Source of the DNA: Polaromonas sp. CG_9.7 | Lineage (GTDB): Bacteria > Pseudomonadota > Gammaproteobacteria > Burkholderiales > Burkholderiaceae_C | DNA length: 64,000 nt | Assembly (NCBI RefSeq): GCF_015752205.1 | Contig: NZ_JADOVG010000014.1 | Location: 1 to 64,000 of the forward strand | Reading direction: 5' to 3' | Translations under genes and position numbers: made by a program | Notes under the pieces: model-generated | What the model was told of the DNA's origin: nothing | Seen by the model: only the letters and a program-made list of their open reading frames with translations | Databases searched by the model: none | Shown: positions 9,947 to 19,848 of the stretch, piece by piece | How positions within the stretch are numbered: position 1 is the first letter of the stretch | How the letters are laid out: each line of letters opens with the position of its first letter

Positions 9947-11952
9947 TGGATCTTGCATCTGAAGTCGGTCGAGCGTTTTCGCCCGAAGGTGTATTGTCCC
10001 GGACGACCGAATATTTTGTTCCGCGCTCCGGTCAAAAAGAGATGGCACTGGCCGTTTCGAAAGCTATCGAGGGCGGATATCCTCTGGTCGTTGAGGCAAG
10101 CACTGGTGTTGGCAAAACCTTTTCGTACCTGGTGCCGGCCTTGCTTAGTGGCGAGCGGGTACTTTTGTCCACTGCAACCAAGGCCTTGCAGGACCAACTG
10201 TTTGGACGCGATTTGCCTCGTCTTGTGGAATCCCTCGAATTGCCAGTGATGGTAGCCTTGCTTAAGGGACGTGGCAGCTACCTGTGTCTTCATCGAATGG
10301 AGATGGCGCGTCAGGAACGATTTTTGCCAGCGGGGGTATCAGTACGCTCACTTGCCCGGGTGGAAGAGTGGTCTCAGGTCACACGAACAGGAGATCTGGC
10401 GGAGCTTCCTGGCCTTGACGAGCGTTCACCCATGATCCCCCTGATCACTTCGACACGGGATAATTGCCTCGGTTCACAATGTCCGCGTTTTCGTGCCTGT
10501 CATGTCAACCTTGCCCGCAGGGAAGCCATTGCGGCAGATGTTGTTGTCGTCAACCATCATCTGTTCTTTGCCGATCTGGCGGTTCGTGAATCAGGCGTGG
10601 CCGAGTTGCTGCCTTCTGTGCGGATTGCTATTTTTGATGAAGCGCATCAACTGAATGAAACAGGTGTCCAGTTTCTGGGAAATAACCTGAGCACTGGCCA
10701 ACTACTCGATTTTTCCCGCGATATGCTGGCAGCAGGCTTGCAATTGGCACGCGGATTGGTTGACTGGCAGGAAGTGGTGGCTACCATTGAACAGGCTGCT
10801 CGTGAATTGCGCCTTAGTGCGGGACAGCATTCTCCTGGCACCAAACTTCGATGGACTGATTCAGTGCCCGAAGGCTTGACTGCAAACGATTGGCAGCTAG
10901 CTCTGGAAGCGGTTCACTCATCCTGCCTCCAGGCATGCACAGCGCTTGACACCGTCAGCGAGATTGCGCCTGATTTTGTGCGGCTACATGAGCGCGCGGT
11001 GCAGTTGGCCGAGCAAGCCGAAGGCTTTGCCAAAACCTGCCATACCGGCTTTGTACGCTGGGTCGATGTGGGCATGCAACTGCGGCTGGTCGAGTCGCCA
11101 CTCGATATTTCGGCTGCTGTAAAAAGCAAAATGCTGGGCAATTCGCCCGAAGTCGCAAAGACATGGATATTTACTTCTGCAACTCTGGGCGATGATGAAA
11201 AGTTAAGCTGGTTCACAAAACCATGCGGGCTTGAAGATGCCAGCGTCCTGCGAATTGGAAGTCCGTTTAACTACCAGCGGCAAGCCGCGCTCTATGTTCC
11301 ACCAAACTTTCCCAAGCCCGGCGACCCAACGCATTCTGCAAGGGTGGCCGAATCGGTGGCGATCTGGTCACGCCAGATAGGTGGACGTACCATGGTGCTG
11401 ACCACGACCTTGCGAGCGCTGCGAACCATTGGAGATGTGTTGATCGCTGCTTTCACTCAGTTGAAAGACCCGCTGGTGCTGGTGCAAGGCAGCATGCCCA
11501 AACGTGCGCTGATTGACCGTTTTCGCGAAGGCGATTCACTCGGCGGCAAAGGTTGCGTCCTGGTGGCATCGGCATCCTTCTGGGAAGGAATTGATGTTCC
11601 GGGCGATTCACTTCAACTTGTCATTATCGACAAATTGCCCTTTCCTCCGCCCAAAGATCCCTTGGCCGAGGCCCGTGCAAAGCTGCTGGAGTCCCAAGGG
11701 CGCAGTGCCTTTAATGACTATTTTCTGCCCGAAGCAGCCGTCGCACTAAAACAGGGAGCCGGCCGCCTGATACGCCGGGAGACAGATCAAGGCGTCTTGG
11801 TGGTTTGCGACAGCCGGCTGGTTTCAATGGGATACGGGCGCCGCCTCATCAAAGCGTTGCCGCCAATGCACAGACTGGCATCGGAACAGGCGTTGATGGA
11901 CAGGCTGGCCAGTTTCACCAGAACTTGTACCACGGATTCTCTGCCGTTTTGA
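9946..11952 (+). CDS. DinG/YoaA-family iron-sulfur DNA helicase
   Basis: XPD-like superfamily 2 helicase, 668 residues, probably acting 5'-3' on DNA repair intermediates. Walker A is EASTGVGKT (Lys57), the DEAH box is Asp231-His234 (FDEAHQL), and the C-terminal half has motif V/VI elements (ASFWEGIDVPGD, QGAGRLIRRETD). Four cysteines at 114, 174, 179 and 185 have the C-x4-C-x5-C spacing of the DinG 4Fe-4S cluster. It is shorter than the second family member at 60825-63011 and resembles YoaA more. It overlaps the end of bamD on the opposite strand by 38 bases. Confidence 0.92.
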   Translation: MDLASEVGRAFSPEGVLSRTTEYFVPRSGQKEMALAVSKAIEGGYPLVVEASTGVGKTFSYLVPALLSGERVLLSTATKALQDQLFGRDLPRLVESLELPVMVALLKGRGSYLCLHRMEMARQERFLPAGVSVRSLARVEEWSQVTRTGDLAELPGLDERSPMIPLITSTRDNCLGSQCPRFRACHVNLARREAIAADVVVVNHHLFFADLAVRESGVAELLPSVRIAIFDEAHQLNETGVQFLGNNLSTGQLLDFSRDMLAAGLQLARGLVDWQEVVATIEQAARELRLSAGQHSPGTKLRWTDSVPEGLTANDWQLALEAVHSSCLQACTALDTVSEIAPDFVRLHERAVQLAEQAEGFAKTCHTGFVRWVDVGMQLRLVESPLDISAAVKSKMLGNSPEVAKTWIFTSATLGDDEKLSWFTKPCGLEDASVLRIGSPFNYQRQAALYVPPNFPKPGDPTHSARVAESVAIWSRQIGGRTMVLTTTLRALRTIGDVLIAAFTQLKDPLVLVQGSMPKRALIDRFREGDSLGGKGCVLVASASFWEGIDVPGDSLQLVIIDKLPFPPPKDPLAEARAKLLESQGRSAFNDYFLPEAAVALKQGAGRLIRRETDQGVLVVCDSRLVSMGYGRRLIKALPPMHRLASEQALMDRLASFTRTCTTDSLPF

Positions 11953-12739
11953 AGCCTTTGCTCATGAACTGGCTTTGGGGATAGCTTTTTTCCAGGATGC
12001 GGCGCATGTCGTCACGCAACTCGTTCATTCCCAGGGCATCGTAGGATTTAAAGAGAATGAAAGTAGCTTCTTCAAGCGCGGGAACTTCGCGGTAGTCTGC
12101 TATGGCGCTTTGCGCGCGGTTAATGGCAGCGACATAGGCACCGCGTGAGTAGTAGTAGCGTGCCACGTGGACTTCTGACTGTGCCAGTGAATTGACAATG
12201 TAGTTCATACGCAGGCGTGAGTCAGGTGCATAGCGAGAATCGGGAAACCGGGTGACCAGTTCCTTGAACGATTCAAACGACTCCTTGGCTGCGTTCTGGT
12301 CACGCTCTGAAAGGTCCTGACGCGAGATAAATCCGAAAAGACCCAGGTTGTCATTGAAATTCAACAATCCCTTCAGGTACAAGGCGTAGTCCAAGGCCGG
12401 GCTGGCAGGATGAAGCTTGATGAACCGGTTAAGTGTCGCCAAGGCTTGGGCCTGTTCTGCGCCTTTATACTGGGCATAAGCCTTGTCGAGTTGCGCTTGC
12501 TGTGCCAGGGGCGTTCCTGCCGCGCGACCTTCAAGCTTTTCGTAAAGTGGAATGGCCTTGTCGTAGGCGCCCGAACTGGCTTCATCCTTCGCTTCCGCGT
12601 AAATTTTGTTGGGACTCCAGTTTGCGGTCTTGTCGGCTACCGGCGCGATTGAACAGCCCGACAACACAAACAAACCTGCGAAAACTGCTGCTACAAGCGG
12701 CGATGCTTTCGGAAAATCCGACAATCTGGCAAAAAACAT
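11915..12739 (-). CDS. bamD: Outer-membrane assembly lipoprotein BamD
   Basis: Essential lipoprotein of the BAM complex, which folds beta-barrel proteins into the outer membrane; it bridges BamA to BamC/E. From ATG 12739 the product is 274 residues with a signal peptide and a lipobox LSGC (Cys29). Tetratricopeptide-type repeats follow (NKIYAEAKDEASSGAYDKAI, AQYKGAEQAQALATLNRFI, and a third near DSRYAPDSRLRMNYIVN). The longer frame from 12769 adds ten residues ahead of the signal peptide and is less likely. Formerly comL. Divergent from rluD with starts only 17 bases apart. Confidence 0.95.
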   Translation of the reverse strand: MFFARLSDFPKASPLVAAVFAGLFVLSGCSIAPVADKTANWSPNKIYAEAKDEASSGAYDKAIPLYEKLEGRAAGTPLAQQAQLDKAYAQYKGAEQAQALATLNRFIKLHPASPALDYALYLKGLLNFNDNLGLFGFISRQDLSERDQNAAKESFESFKELVTRFPDSRYAPDSRLRMNYIVNSLAQSEVHVARYYYSRGAYVAAINRAQSAIADYREVPALEEATFILFKSYDALGMNELRDDMRRILEKSYPQSQFMSKGFKTAENPWYKFW

Positions 12740-12756
12740 AGCAATCGACCCTCTTG

Positions 12757-13791
12757 ATGACTGATTCAAAACTGAGAATATCTATTATATCGGGCAGCGT
12801 TAATGCCAGGCAGCCTGAAGACGATGCCCAAGATGAGGCAGACACTGCTGTCGAAATGGAACTGCGGCATGTCAGTGTTCCGGTCGAAAGCCACAACAGC
12901 CGGCTTGACAAAGCGCTGGCCGAATTAGTGCCCGAGTTTTCACGCAATTATCTTCAGCAATTGATTGAAGCCGGAGGCGTATGCGTCAAAGGCCAGAAAA
13001 CCGTCAAAACCTCGGCCAAGGTCAAGGCGGGGGATGAACTGTCCGTCGAGTTGCGACCCACTGCCCAGAGCCAAGCTTTCAAACCTGAAGTCATGGCACT
13101 CGACATTGTCTATGAAGACGCGCATCTCCTGGTAATTAACAAGCCTGCCGGGCTGGTGGTTCATCCAGCCCCCGGCAACTGGAGCGGCACCTTGCTCAAC
13201 GGCTTGCTTGCACACGATCCCCAAGCTTCATTCATGCCACGCGCCGGCATCGTGCACCGCCTCGACAAGGACACCAGTGGCCTGATGGTGGTGGCGCGTC
13301 AGCGTCAGTCTATGGACCAGCTGGTGGGCATGATTGCTGCACGCACGGTGAGCCGGGAATATATGGCGCTGGCGCATGGTGCATGGGAAGGCGCAAAAAC
13401 CCGCCAGGTTGAAGCCCCCATTGGCCGCGACCCAAGAAACCGGCTGCGCATGGCGGTGGTTGACCTTGAAAAAAATTCGGGCAAAACCGCTTCCACTGTG
13501 GTCTCCTTGCTTGGCAACGCCAAAAATCATTGTCTGGTCAAGTGCAAGCTGCATACCGGTCGCACCCACCAGATCCGGGTTCACATGGCATTTCTGGCTC
13601 ACCCGCTGGTGTCGGATGTGGTGTACGGCGGCGCGTTGGCCGGCGACATGGCGCGCCAGGCGCTGCACGCCTGCCGACTGGCATTTGCCCATCCGGCAAC
13701 AGGCGAGCCGATGGAATTCAAGTCACCGCTACCACCTGACCTGCTGCATGCAATAGACGCTTTGGGCCTGAGATACAATCCTTCTATGTAG
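12757..13791 (+). CDS. rluD: 23S rRNA pseudouridine synthase RluD
   Basis: Isomerises uridines (1911, 1915, 1917 in E. coli numbering) in helix 69 of 23S rRNA. An N-terminal S4-like RNA-binding domain (NSRLDKALAELVPEFSRNYL) is followed by the synthase domain. The RluA-family motif HRLDKDTSGLMVVAR carries the catalytic Asp170. Late blocks are TGRTHQIRVHM and HACRLAFAHPATGE. The product is 344 residues from ATG 12757. The first 34 residues are acidic and weakly conserved, and an alternative start at 12856 would remove them and clear the bamD promoter candidate. Confidence 0.93.
   Translation: MTDSKLRISIISGSVNARQPEDDAQDEADTAVEMELRHVSVPVESHNSRLDKALAELVPEFSRNYLQQLIEAGGVCVKGQKTVKTSAKVKAGDELSVELRPTAQSQAFKPEVMALDIVYEDAHLLVINKPAGLVVHPAPGNWSGTLLNGLLAHDPQASFMPRAGIVHRLDKDTSGLMVVARQRQSMDQLVGMIAARTVSREYMALAHGAWEGAKTRQVEAPIGRDPRNRLRMAVVDLEKNSGKTASTVVSLLGNAKNHCLVKCKLHTGRTHQIRVHMAFLAHPLVSDVVYGGALAGDMARQALHACRLAFAHPATGEPMEFKSPLPPDLLHAIDALGLRYNPSM
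12784..12789 (-). promoter_or_regulatory. Candidate -10 box for bamD inside the rluD 5' end
   Basis: The minus strand reads TATAAT exactly at 12789-12784, about 45 bases ahead of the bamD start. No strong -35 is seen at the right distance. It lies inside the annotated start of rluD, so either the two genes overlap their control regions or rluD begins further in, for instance at ATG 12856. Confidence 0.45.
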
Positions 13792-13905
13792 TTTTCTGCT
13801 ACCGGCACCATGGTTTCCTGATCCAGGTAAAGCCTGCCTGAATGCGATGCGCTGACAAAAGCGCCTTTATCCGCTTTCCTCCCGTTTACTTCGGAACGAC
13901 CAATC

Positions 13906-14460
13906 ATGAATACGACGGATGCCCGGCGCATTCTCGAAACCGCCCTTATTTGCGCACAGCAACCGCTGACCTTGCGCGATATTGGGGTTTTGTTTAACGG
14001 GGGGTTGGCGGCCGACAGTATTAAACTGGTGCTTGGCGAGTTGCAGGACGAATGGTCGAACCGAGGCACTGAACTGGTGCATGTGGCAAGTGGATGGCGT
14101 TTTCAAAGCCGGCCGGAAATGCGCGAGCACCTGGACCGACTAACTCCTGAAAAACCAACCCGCTATAGCCGGGCGACACTTGAAACGCTGGCCATCATTG
14201 CATATCGGCAGCCTGTCACGCGGGGTGACATGGAAGATATTCGCGGCGTGACCATCAACAGCTTGTTGCTCAGACAGTTGGAAGACCGTGGCTGGGTTGA
14301 GGTCATCGGCCACCGCGAAACGGTGGGCCGCCCGGCGTTGTACGCGACGACCCGCCAGTTTCTGGATGATCTTGGCGTTGAATCCCTTGCCGGACTGCCG
14401 TCGATGAACGACACATCGGCGCAGATTGCAAAGCTTGAGCAGTTTGAACTGGGAATGTAG
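13906..14460 (+). CDS. scpB: Segregation and condensation protein B
   Basis: ScpB is a kleisin partner that works with ScpA and SMC in chromosome compaction and partition. 184 residues with two winged-helix domains: the first about 1-85 ([22 protein letters not shown]), the second about 90-160. The strongly conserved block [28 protein letters not shown] is present in full. No scpA or smc lies in the window. The adjacent rluB, 149 bases downstream, is its common neighbour in proteobacteria. Confidence 0.94.
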   Translation: MNTTDARRILETALICAQQPLTLRDIGVLFNGGLAADSIKLVLGELQDEWSNRGTELVHVASGWRFQSRPEMREHLDRLTPEKPTRYSRATLETLAIIAYRQPVTRGDMEDIRGVTINSLLLRQLEDRGWVEVIGHRETVGRPALYATTRQFLDDLGVESLAGLPSMNDTSAQIAKLEQFELGM

Positions 14461-14609
14461 GGAACACCTGACAGTTTTCCAACCCTGACCACGACTGAAT
14501 TGAAAATTTCGACCTATAGCGAGGACCTGGCGTCGGATGCCGGAAAAAGTTCTCCACCTGATCCGCAGTAATCCGTCTGCCCGCTATCCACCCGAACGAA
14601 TGTAAAAGC

Positions 14610-16205
14610 ATGAACTCAAACGACCATCCCGCCAGCAAGCCACTGCCCATGCCAGAAAATGAATCAAATAGTGCTCCAGCGCACGGACTGACTGCACGAG
14701 AAGCTCCTGAATCAATAGCAATTTTCGCAGGTGACAGCGTGACGTCGCCGCAGGCTGGTGCGCGGCAGCAGGGACTGAAGCCCTTGCCGTCAACCATTCG
14801 CTTTGAAGACGTGATCACCGGTCAATTCGATGCCGACGAAGAAGACGTTGCCCTTGGCCTGCCCAAACGGGTTCTGCTGCCCCAGCCAGAAACGCCCAAG
14901 CTGCACAAGGTCCTGGCCCAGGCTGGTTTGGGCTCACGTTTGGAAATGGAGCAGCTGATTCTGGAAGGGCGGATTTCTGTCAATGCCGAGCCGGCCCACA
15001 TCGGCCAGCGCATCCAGTTTGGCGATACCGTCAAGGTCAATGGCAAGCCCATCCGTGTGCAGATTGATCCTCCGCCGCCGCGCGTCATCGCCTACCACAA
15101 GCCTGCCGGCGAAGTGGTGACGCACGATGACCCGCAAAACCGTCCGACCGTCTTCCGGCGCCTGCCCAAGCTGTTTCAGGGCAAATGGCAATCTGTTGGA
15201 CGGCTGGATCTCAACACCGAAGGATTGTTGCTCCTGACGAGTTCTGGCGAATTGGCCAACAAGCTCATGCATCCGCGCTTCGGCCTGGAGCGTGAGTACG
15301 CCGTGCGGGTGCTGGGTGCATTGAGCAACGAAGAGAAAAAACGCCTGCTTGACGGCGTGACGCTGGATGATGGCGTGGCACAGTTCGGCTCGATTGATGC
15401 TGGTGGCGGTGAAGGCGCCAACTGCTGGTACCGGGTTACGATTTCCGAAGGTCGCAACCGCGAGGTGCGCCGCATGTTTGAAGCCGTGGGCCACGCCGTG
15501 AGTCGCCTGATCCGCATCCGTTACGGCGCCATGGTGCTGCCCCGCGGATTGAAACGCGGCGCGTTTGTCGAGCTTGACGAAAACGACATCTACGCATTGA
15601 CCAGTGCGGTCAGCCGGTCGGAAGCGCGGTCAGATCCGCGTGCCAACGCAGGCGTTGCTGGCCAGCCCGACAGTGACGGCGGACCCCCGCAGCGCCGCGG
15701 TCCGCGCAGGAACGAGGGTCCACGCAGTAACAGCACCCGTCCCCGCAACGCGGGCGCAGGCCAAACCGGCATCGTCCAGCCGCTTGATGATTCGCAGCCG
15801 CCGATGAGCCGCAACGACGGCGCGCAGCGCGGCAATCGACGCGGCGCCAATCCTGGCATTGGCGGCGCAAAGGGCCGAAGCCAGGGCGGAAATGCCGGTC
15901 CGGCGACGCGCTTCGGACCGCCCGGTTCAGGATCGCCGCAAGGCCAGAGGCGCCGTGACGACCGGGGCCCGCGCATTGACAAATCCGCAGGTGCCTCACA
16001 GCCCGATCCCATGAAGACCTCGTTTGGCTATATTGGTGCCGATACCTTTACCCGACAGCGGCAGGATCAGGGCCAACAGCGCCGGGGCGGTGGCGGCAAT
16101 GCGGGCGGCTTTGGTGGTGGCGGTGGCAGCGGCGGTGGCCTGCGTCGCAATGGTGGCAATTCAGGTGGCAATCGCGGTGGTGGTAACCGGGGTGGCAACC
16201 GCTAA
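14610..16205 (+). CDS. rluB: 23S rRNA pseudouridine synthase RluB with long Gly/Arg-rich tail
   Basis: Makes pseudouridine 2605 in 23S rRNA. A variable N-terminal extension of about 90 residues is followed by an S4 domain ([20 protein letters not shown]) and an RsuA-family catalytic domain with the [14 protein letters not shown] motif (catalytic Asp) and [21 protein letters not shown]. The last about 200 residues are low complexity, rich in Arg, Gly, Asn, Pro and Gln, and end in repeated GGN/GGNR units of RGG type. The full protein is 531 residues, against about 290 for E. coli RluB. Such tails are seen in betaproteobacterial RluB and probably bind RNA. Confidence 0.93.
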   Translation: MNSNDHPASKPLPMPENESNSAPAHGLTAREAPESIAIFAGDSVTSPQAGARQQGLKPLPSTIRFEDVITGQFDADEEDVALGLPKRVLLPQPETPKLHKVLAQAGLGSRLEMEQLILEGRISVNAEPAHIGQRIQFGDTVKVNGKPIRVQIDPPPPRVIAYHKPAGEVVTHDDPQNRPTVFRRLPKLFQGKWQSVGRLDLNTEGLLLLTSSGELANKLMHPRFGLEREYAVRVLGALSNEEKKRLLDGVTLDDGVAQFGSIDAGGGEGANCWYRVTISEGRNREVRRMFEAVGHAVSRLIRIRYGAMVLPRGLKRGAFVELDENDIYALTSAVSRSEARSDPRANAGVAGQPDSDGGPPQRRGPRRNEGPRSNSTRPRNAGAGQTGIVQPLDDSQPPMSRNDGAQRGNRRGANPGIGGAKGRSQGGNAGPATRFGPPGSGSPQGQRRRDDRGPRIDKSAGASQPDPMKTSFGYIGADTFTRQRQDQGQQRRGGGGNAGGFGGGGGSGGGLRRNGGNSGGNRGGGNRGGNR

Positions 16206-16260
16206 AGTGGAACCGGATTGTTGGCATTCATTGAAAGCAATAAATCAATATTTGCTATTG

Positions 16261-16300
16261 AATAAATAGCTGCTAAAGCTTATTTATTCTGCGTAAAAAG
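16261..16300 (+). repeat. Dispersed ATAGCTGCTT palindromic repeat, copy 1
   Basis: Reads ATAGCTGCT-aaaGC-...-GCG and then an A-rich end, matching the start of the shared pattern ATAGCTGCTTnnGC-(N10-12)-GCGC seen elsewhere in the window. It lies between rluB and ndk. This copy is degenerate on its right side. Confidence 0.6.
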
Positions 16301-16387
16301 CCGATTTGATACTGTAAATTAGATGATTGGCCAGAATGAATACGTTCCACAGCTTGTGCGGCACAAGACCATTTTGCTGACTTGCCC

Positions 16388-16415
16388 TTGAAGAGGTAAC
16401 CCAGCGGGTTAAAAT
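16388..16415 (+). promoter_or_regulatory. Candidate sigma-70 promoter of ndk
   Basis: TTGAAG at 16388-16393 and TAAAAT at 16410-16415 are separated by 16 bases, close to the sigma-70 consensus. The start of ndk is 66 bases further on. Within the spacer and -10, AACCC-AGC-GGGTT forms a small inverted repeat. Confidence 0.5.
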
Positions 16416-16481
16416 CATGGGCTTTATTCAGTCCCTGAATAATTTTAAAACTTAATAACTCCAATATCTTTAGGAATAAAC

Positions 16482-16907
16482 ATGGCCATCGAACGCACAC
16501 TCTCCATCATCAAGCCTGACGCTGTCGCCAAAAATGTGATTGGTCAAATCTATGCGCGTTTTGAAGCCGCCGGCCTGAAGGTCGTCGCTGCCAAAATGGT
16601 TCACCTGTCGCAAGGCGAAGCCGAAGCCTTTTACGGCGTGCACAAAGCCCGTCCCTTCTTCAAGGACCTGGTGTCTTTCATGATTTCCGGCCCGGTGATG
16701 ATCCAGGCGCTCGAAGGCGAAGGCGCTGTGCTGAAGAACCGTGACCTGATGGGCGCGACCGACCCCAAGAAGGCCGATGCCGGCACCATTCGTGCTGACT
16801 TTGCCGACAGCATTGATGCCAACGCCGTCCATGGTTCCGACGCTGTCGAAACCGCCAAGGAAGAAATCGCTTTCTTCTTTGCCGGCCTGAACGTTTACTC
16901 GCGTTAA
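16482..16907 (+). CDS. ndk: Nucleoside diphosphate kinase
   Basis: Transfers the gamma phosphate of ATP to other nucleoside diphosphates through a phospho-histidine. 141 residues, standard length. The start [18 protein letters not shown] and the active-site motif [12 protein letters not shown] with His117 are both intact, as is the catalytic-core block [14 protein letters not shown]. Cytoplasmic oligomer. It opens the conserved ndk-rlmN-pilF-rodZ-ispG-hisS run. Its own promoter candidate lies just upstream. Confidence 0.97.
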   Translation: MAIERTLSIIKPDAVAKNVIGQIYARFEAAGLKVVAAKMVHLSQGEAEAFYGVHKARPFFKDLVSFMISGPVMIQALEGEGAVLKNRDLMGATDPKKADAGTIRADFADSIDANAVHGSDAVETAKEEIAFFFAGLNVYSR

Positions 16908-16986
16908 TGCGTAACGTCCCCATGCTTTGCCACCCTTTGACGGGGTCGCCGCTTGTGTGGGGCGACCTGATGCATCGTTGCCTGCA

Positions 16987-18135
16987 ATGACTGTCAATCT
17001 TCTCGATTTCGATCTGGAGGGCATGGCAGCGTTTTGCGAACAGCTGGGCCAGAAGCGCTTTCGCGCGACACAGCTGTTTCGCTGGATTCACCAAAAAGGG
17101 GCCTCCGATTTTGAGCAGATGACCGACTTGGCCAAAGCGCTGCGCGACAAGCTTGCCGTCTCAGCCAACATCACGGGCCCCAAAGTGGTCTCGCGCCACG
17201 AGTCAACCGACGGCACCATCAAATGGCTGTTTGACGTGGGTGCTGGCGATGTGATTGAAACGGTTTTCATTCCTGAAGCTGACCGTGGCACGCTGTGTAT
17301 TTCATCTCAGGCGGGGTGCGCCGTGGGTTGCCGTTTTTGTTCGACCGGTCACCAGGGCTTTAGTCGCAACCTGACGACCGGCGAAATCATTTCCCAGTTG
17401 TGGTTTGCCGAGCACTTTTTACGCAAGCATTTGTCTAAGGACGAACGCGTCATTTCCAACGTCGTCATGATGGGCATGGGCGAGCCATTGCAGAACTATT
17501 CGCAGTTACTGCCGGCGCTCAAGACCATGCTGGATGACCACGGTTATGGCTTGTCGCGTCGCCGCGTCACGGTGTCGACATCCGGCGTGGTGCCGATGAT
17601 CGACCGCCTGGCCCGCGATTGCCCGGTCGCCCTGGCCGTTTCGCTCCATGCGCCGTACGATGCGCTGCGCAGCGACCTGGTTCCGCTGAACAAAAAGTAC
17701 CCGATTGCCGAATTGCTTGAAGCCTGCACACGCTACCAGTCGGCCGCGCCCCGCGATTTCATTACGTTCGAATATTGCATGCTGGATGGCGTCAATGACC
17801 AGCCCGAGCATGCGCGTCAGCTTGTGGCCTTGATGAAGACCCACGCTGCAAATGGCCTGTCATGCAAGTTCAATCTCATTCCCTTCAATCCCTTTCCTGC
17901 TTCCGGTCTGGTCCGCTCGCAAATGCCACAGGTCTTGGCGTTTGCCAGAATCCTGATAGATGCCGGTATCGTGACCACCGTGCGTAAAACGCGCGGCGAT
18001 GACATTGATGCAGCTTGCGGTCAGCTGGCGGGCGATGTACAGGATCGCACTGGCGTGGAGCAGCGCATGGCGGCACAGCGGCTGGGCAGGCTGGCCGGCA
18101 TCAAGGTCGTGGTGATGAACAAGGATGCGGCATGA
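16987..18135 (+). CDS. rlmN: Dual-specificity 23S rRNA/tRNA adenine-C2 methyltransferase
   Basis: Radical SAM enzyme that methylates C2 of A2503 in 23S rRNA and A37 in some tRNAs. 382 residues from ATG 16987. An N-terminal helical RNA-binding part ([21 protein letters not shown]) precedes the 4Fe-4S-binding Cys111, Cys115 and Cys118 in [12 protein letters not shown]. The C-terminal Cys344 in [10 protein letters not shown] is the residue that takes part in methyl transfer. The GMGEPL motif is present. The frame extends 60 bases upstream from a TTG, but family proteins begin near MTVNLLDFD. The pilF start overlaps the stop (ATGA). Confidence 0.96.
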   Translation: MTVNLLDFDLEGMAAFCEQLGQKRFRATQLFRWIHQKGASDFEQMTDLAKALRDKLAVSANITGPKVVSRHESTDGTIKWLFDVGAGDVIETVFIPEADRGTLCISSQAGCAVGCRFCSTGHQGFSRNLTTGEIISQLWFAEHFLRKHLSKDERVISNVVMMGMGEPLQNYSQLLPALKTMLDDHGYGLSRRRVTVSTSGVVPMIDRLARDCPVALAVSLHAPYDALRSDLVPLNKKYPIAELLEACTRYQSAAPRDFITFEYCMLDGVNDQPEHARQLVALMKTHAANGLSCKFNLIPFNPFPASGLVRSQMPQVLAFARILIDAGIVTTVRKTRGDDIDAACGQLAGDVQDRTGVEQRMAAQRLGRLAGIKVVVMNKDAA

Positions 18136-18941
18136 CAAAGATTAGGGCCCATGCCTGGATATTTGCCTGCTGGACAGCCATGCTGCTGGGCGGCTGTGCC
18201 AGTCAACCTGGTTATGTCGAAGGTCTGGGCAACCGAACCGACCTGATTACCGATTCCGATGAAACCGAACTGCGTCGTCGTGCACGCTTGCGTGTTGAAC
18301 TGGCCAGCGGTTATTTTGAACAGGGCCAAACCAAGGTGGCACTGGATGAAATAAAACAGTCGCTGGCAACCGATCCAAACTTTGTCGATGCATACAACCT
18401 GCGGGGGCTGATCTATATGCGTCTCAATGACATTCCGCTCGCAGAAGACAGTTTTCGGCGCGCGCTTGCGTTAAACGCGCGCGATGCCAGTGTGGCCCAT
18501 AACTATGGATGGATGCTTTGCCAGCAGGCACGCTATCCAGAGTCGTTCAAATTGTTGGCCCAGGCAGCCAGCAACCCGACCTACACGGGGAAAGCCAAGA
18601 CTCTGATGGCCTTGGGTGTTTGTCAAGTGAATGCCGGGCAGTTAAGTGAAGCTGAACAAAGCTTCATGCATTCCTACGAACTGGATGCCGGCAACCCCGT
18701 GACAGGCTACAACCTGTCCAAGCTGCTGTATGCGCGTGGCGATTTGACACGCGCTCAGTTCTACATACGCCGCTTGAACAATAGTGAGCTGGCCAATGCC
18801 CAGACGCTCTGGCTGGGCATCAAGACTGAGAAAAAGCTGAACAATCAGGAAGCAATGGTGCAACTCGCAAGTCAGTTGAAGAAACGCTTTGCGCAGTCTC
18901 ATGAGGCTGCTGCATATGAAAAGGGCCTGTTCAATGAGTAA
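18132..18941 (+). CDS. pilF: Type IV pilus biogenesis lipoprotein PilF/PilW
   Basis: Outer-membrane pilotin-type lipoprotein that helps the secretin PilQ insert and oligomerise for type IV pili. 269 residues. The signal peptide ends in a lipobox LGGC (Cys22). Tetratricopeptide repeats follow: [58 protein letters not shown] and [19 protein letters not shown]. It is coupled to rlmN by a four-base overlap and itself overlaps the rodZ start. No other pilus genes are in the window; pilF commonly sits in this housekeeping run. Confidence 0.93.
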   Translation: MTKIRAHAWIFACWTAMLLGGCASQPGYVEGLGNRTDLITDSDETELRRRARLRVELASGYFEQGQTKVALDEIKQSLATDPNFVDAYNLRGLIYMRLNDIPLAEDSFRRALALNARDASVAHNYGWMLCQQARYPESFKLLAQAASNPTYTGKAKTLMALGVCQVNAGQLSEAEQSFMHSYELDAGNPVTGYNLSKLLYARGDLTRAQFYIRRLNNSELANAQTLWLGIKTEKKLNNQEAMVQLASQLKKRFAQSHEAAAYEKGLFNE

Positions 18942-19848
18942 GGATGAAGCGCTAGTTGACCCAGCCATTGCGTTAAATCAAGATTCGGCAAGCGCGCAGG
19001 ACACCGCTGGTGCCATGCTTCGCACTGCCCGTCAATCGCAGGGTCTGGACATCGCCACACTGGCAGCACTGTTGAAGGTTCCGGTTCACAAACTTCAGGC
19101 GCTTGAGCAGGACAAGCCTGAGCTTTTGGCCGATCCGGTGTTTGCACGAGCGTTGGCCGCCAGCATGTGTCGAATTCTCAAACTGGAAGCCGGCCCCGTG
19201 CTTCATCGGCTGCCTGCAATTGCCGCATTCAAGGTAACTTCCCAGAACCGGGGGATCAACATCTCGTTTCGTGCCCGACCCGGCAAAAATGCGCTTTCAT
19301 TTTGGTCCAGTATTTCGCGACCAGCCGTGCTTCTGGGTCTGGTTTTGCTGCTTGGCGCACTCTTGTTGATGTTCTTGCCGTCCATCCAGAAAGAAATTTC
19401 CAGATACCGGCAGGCAGGCCAGTTTGAAACTGCTACGGGTCAGGCGGTGGGCTCTGCTGCGGCCACAACGACCGTAATAACTCCCACATTTGCAGGTAAC
19501 GATGTTTCCGGCGTATCTTCGGATGCTGCGCTAACGCCTGCTGAGACCCCTTTAACTTCGTTGGAAACGGGGGGTCTGCCGATGGCAACAAACGCTGACT
19601 CCACTCCTGTTGATCCCCCAATAACGATCAATGCAAAAGGTTCATCGAAAATCAAGGTGACAGATGCCAGTGGAACGGTAATTTTTGACCGTTCACTTCG
19701 CGCAGGGGAGTCTGTCAGCCTCTCGGGCGTACTGCCGCTGGGCGTGGTGGCGAGCCGTGCCAACGTCATACAGGTGCAGATACGTGGCCAGGCCTTTGAT
19801 CTTGCCAGCGTTACCAAAAACAACATTGCCCGTTTCGAGGTGAAATAG
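18934..19848 (+). CDS. rodZ: Cytoskeleton/cell-shape protein RodZ
   Basis: Membrane protein linking the MreB filament to the elongation machinery. 304 residues from ATG 18934, which overlaps the pilF stop. A cytoplasmic helix-turn-helix of XRE type (about 25-95, [21 protein letters not shown]) is followed by a basic stretch and one transmembrane helix (about 128-150, [18 protein letters not shown]). After a Ser/Thr/Ala-rich periplasmic linker comes a C-terminal DUF4115 beta domain ([20 protein letters not shown]). The order and sizes are typical. The ispG start overlaps its TAG. Confidence 0.93.
   Translation: MSKDEALVDPAIALNQDSASAQDTAGAMLRTARQSQGLDIATLAALLKVPVHKLQALEQDKPELLADPVFARALAASMCRILKLEAGPVLHRLPAIAAFKVTSQNRGINISFRARPGKNALSFWSSISRPAVLLGLVLLLGALLLMFLPSIQKEISRYRQAGQFETATGQAVGSAAATTTVITPTFAGNDVSGVSSDAALTPAETPLTSLETGGLPMATNADSTPVDPPITINAKGSSKIKVTDASGTVIFDRSLRAGESVSLSGVLPLGVVASRANVIQVQIRGQAFDLASVTKNNIARFEVK

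Larger units (their letters stand above)
16206..16481. other. rluB-ndk intergenic region
   Basis: No gene is seen. It holds one copy of the dispersed ATAGCTGCTT repeat (16261-16300), a promoter candidate (16388-16415), and a short perfect inverted repeat TTATTCAG-TCC-CTGAATAA at 16424-16442 in the presumed leader of ndk. Confidence 0.6.

Noticed and set aside
16424-16442. Short hairpin upstream of ndk read as a terminator
   Set aside because: It lies between the ndk promoter candidate and the gene, and its stem is only 8 A/T-rich pairs, so termination is unlikely.
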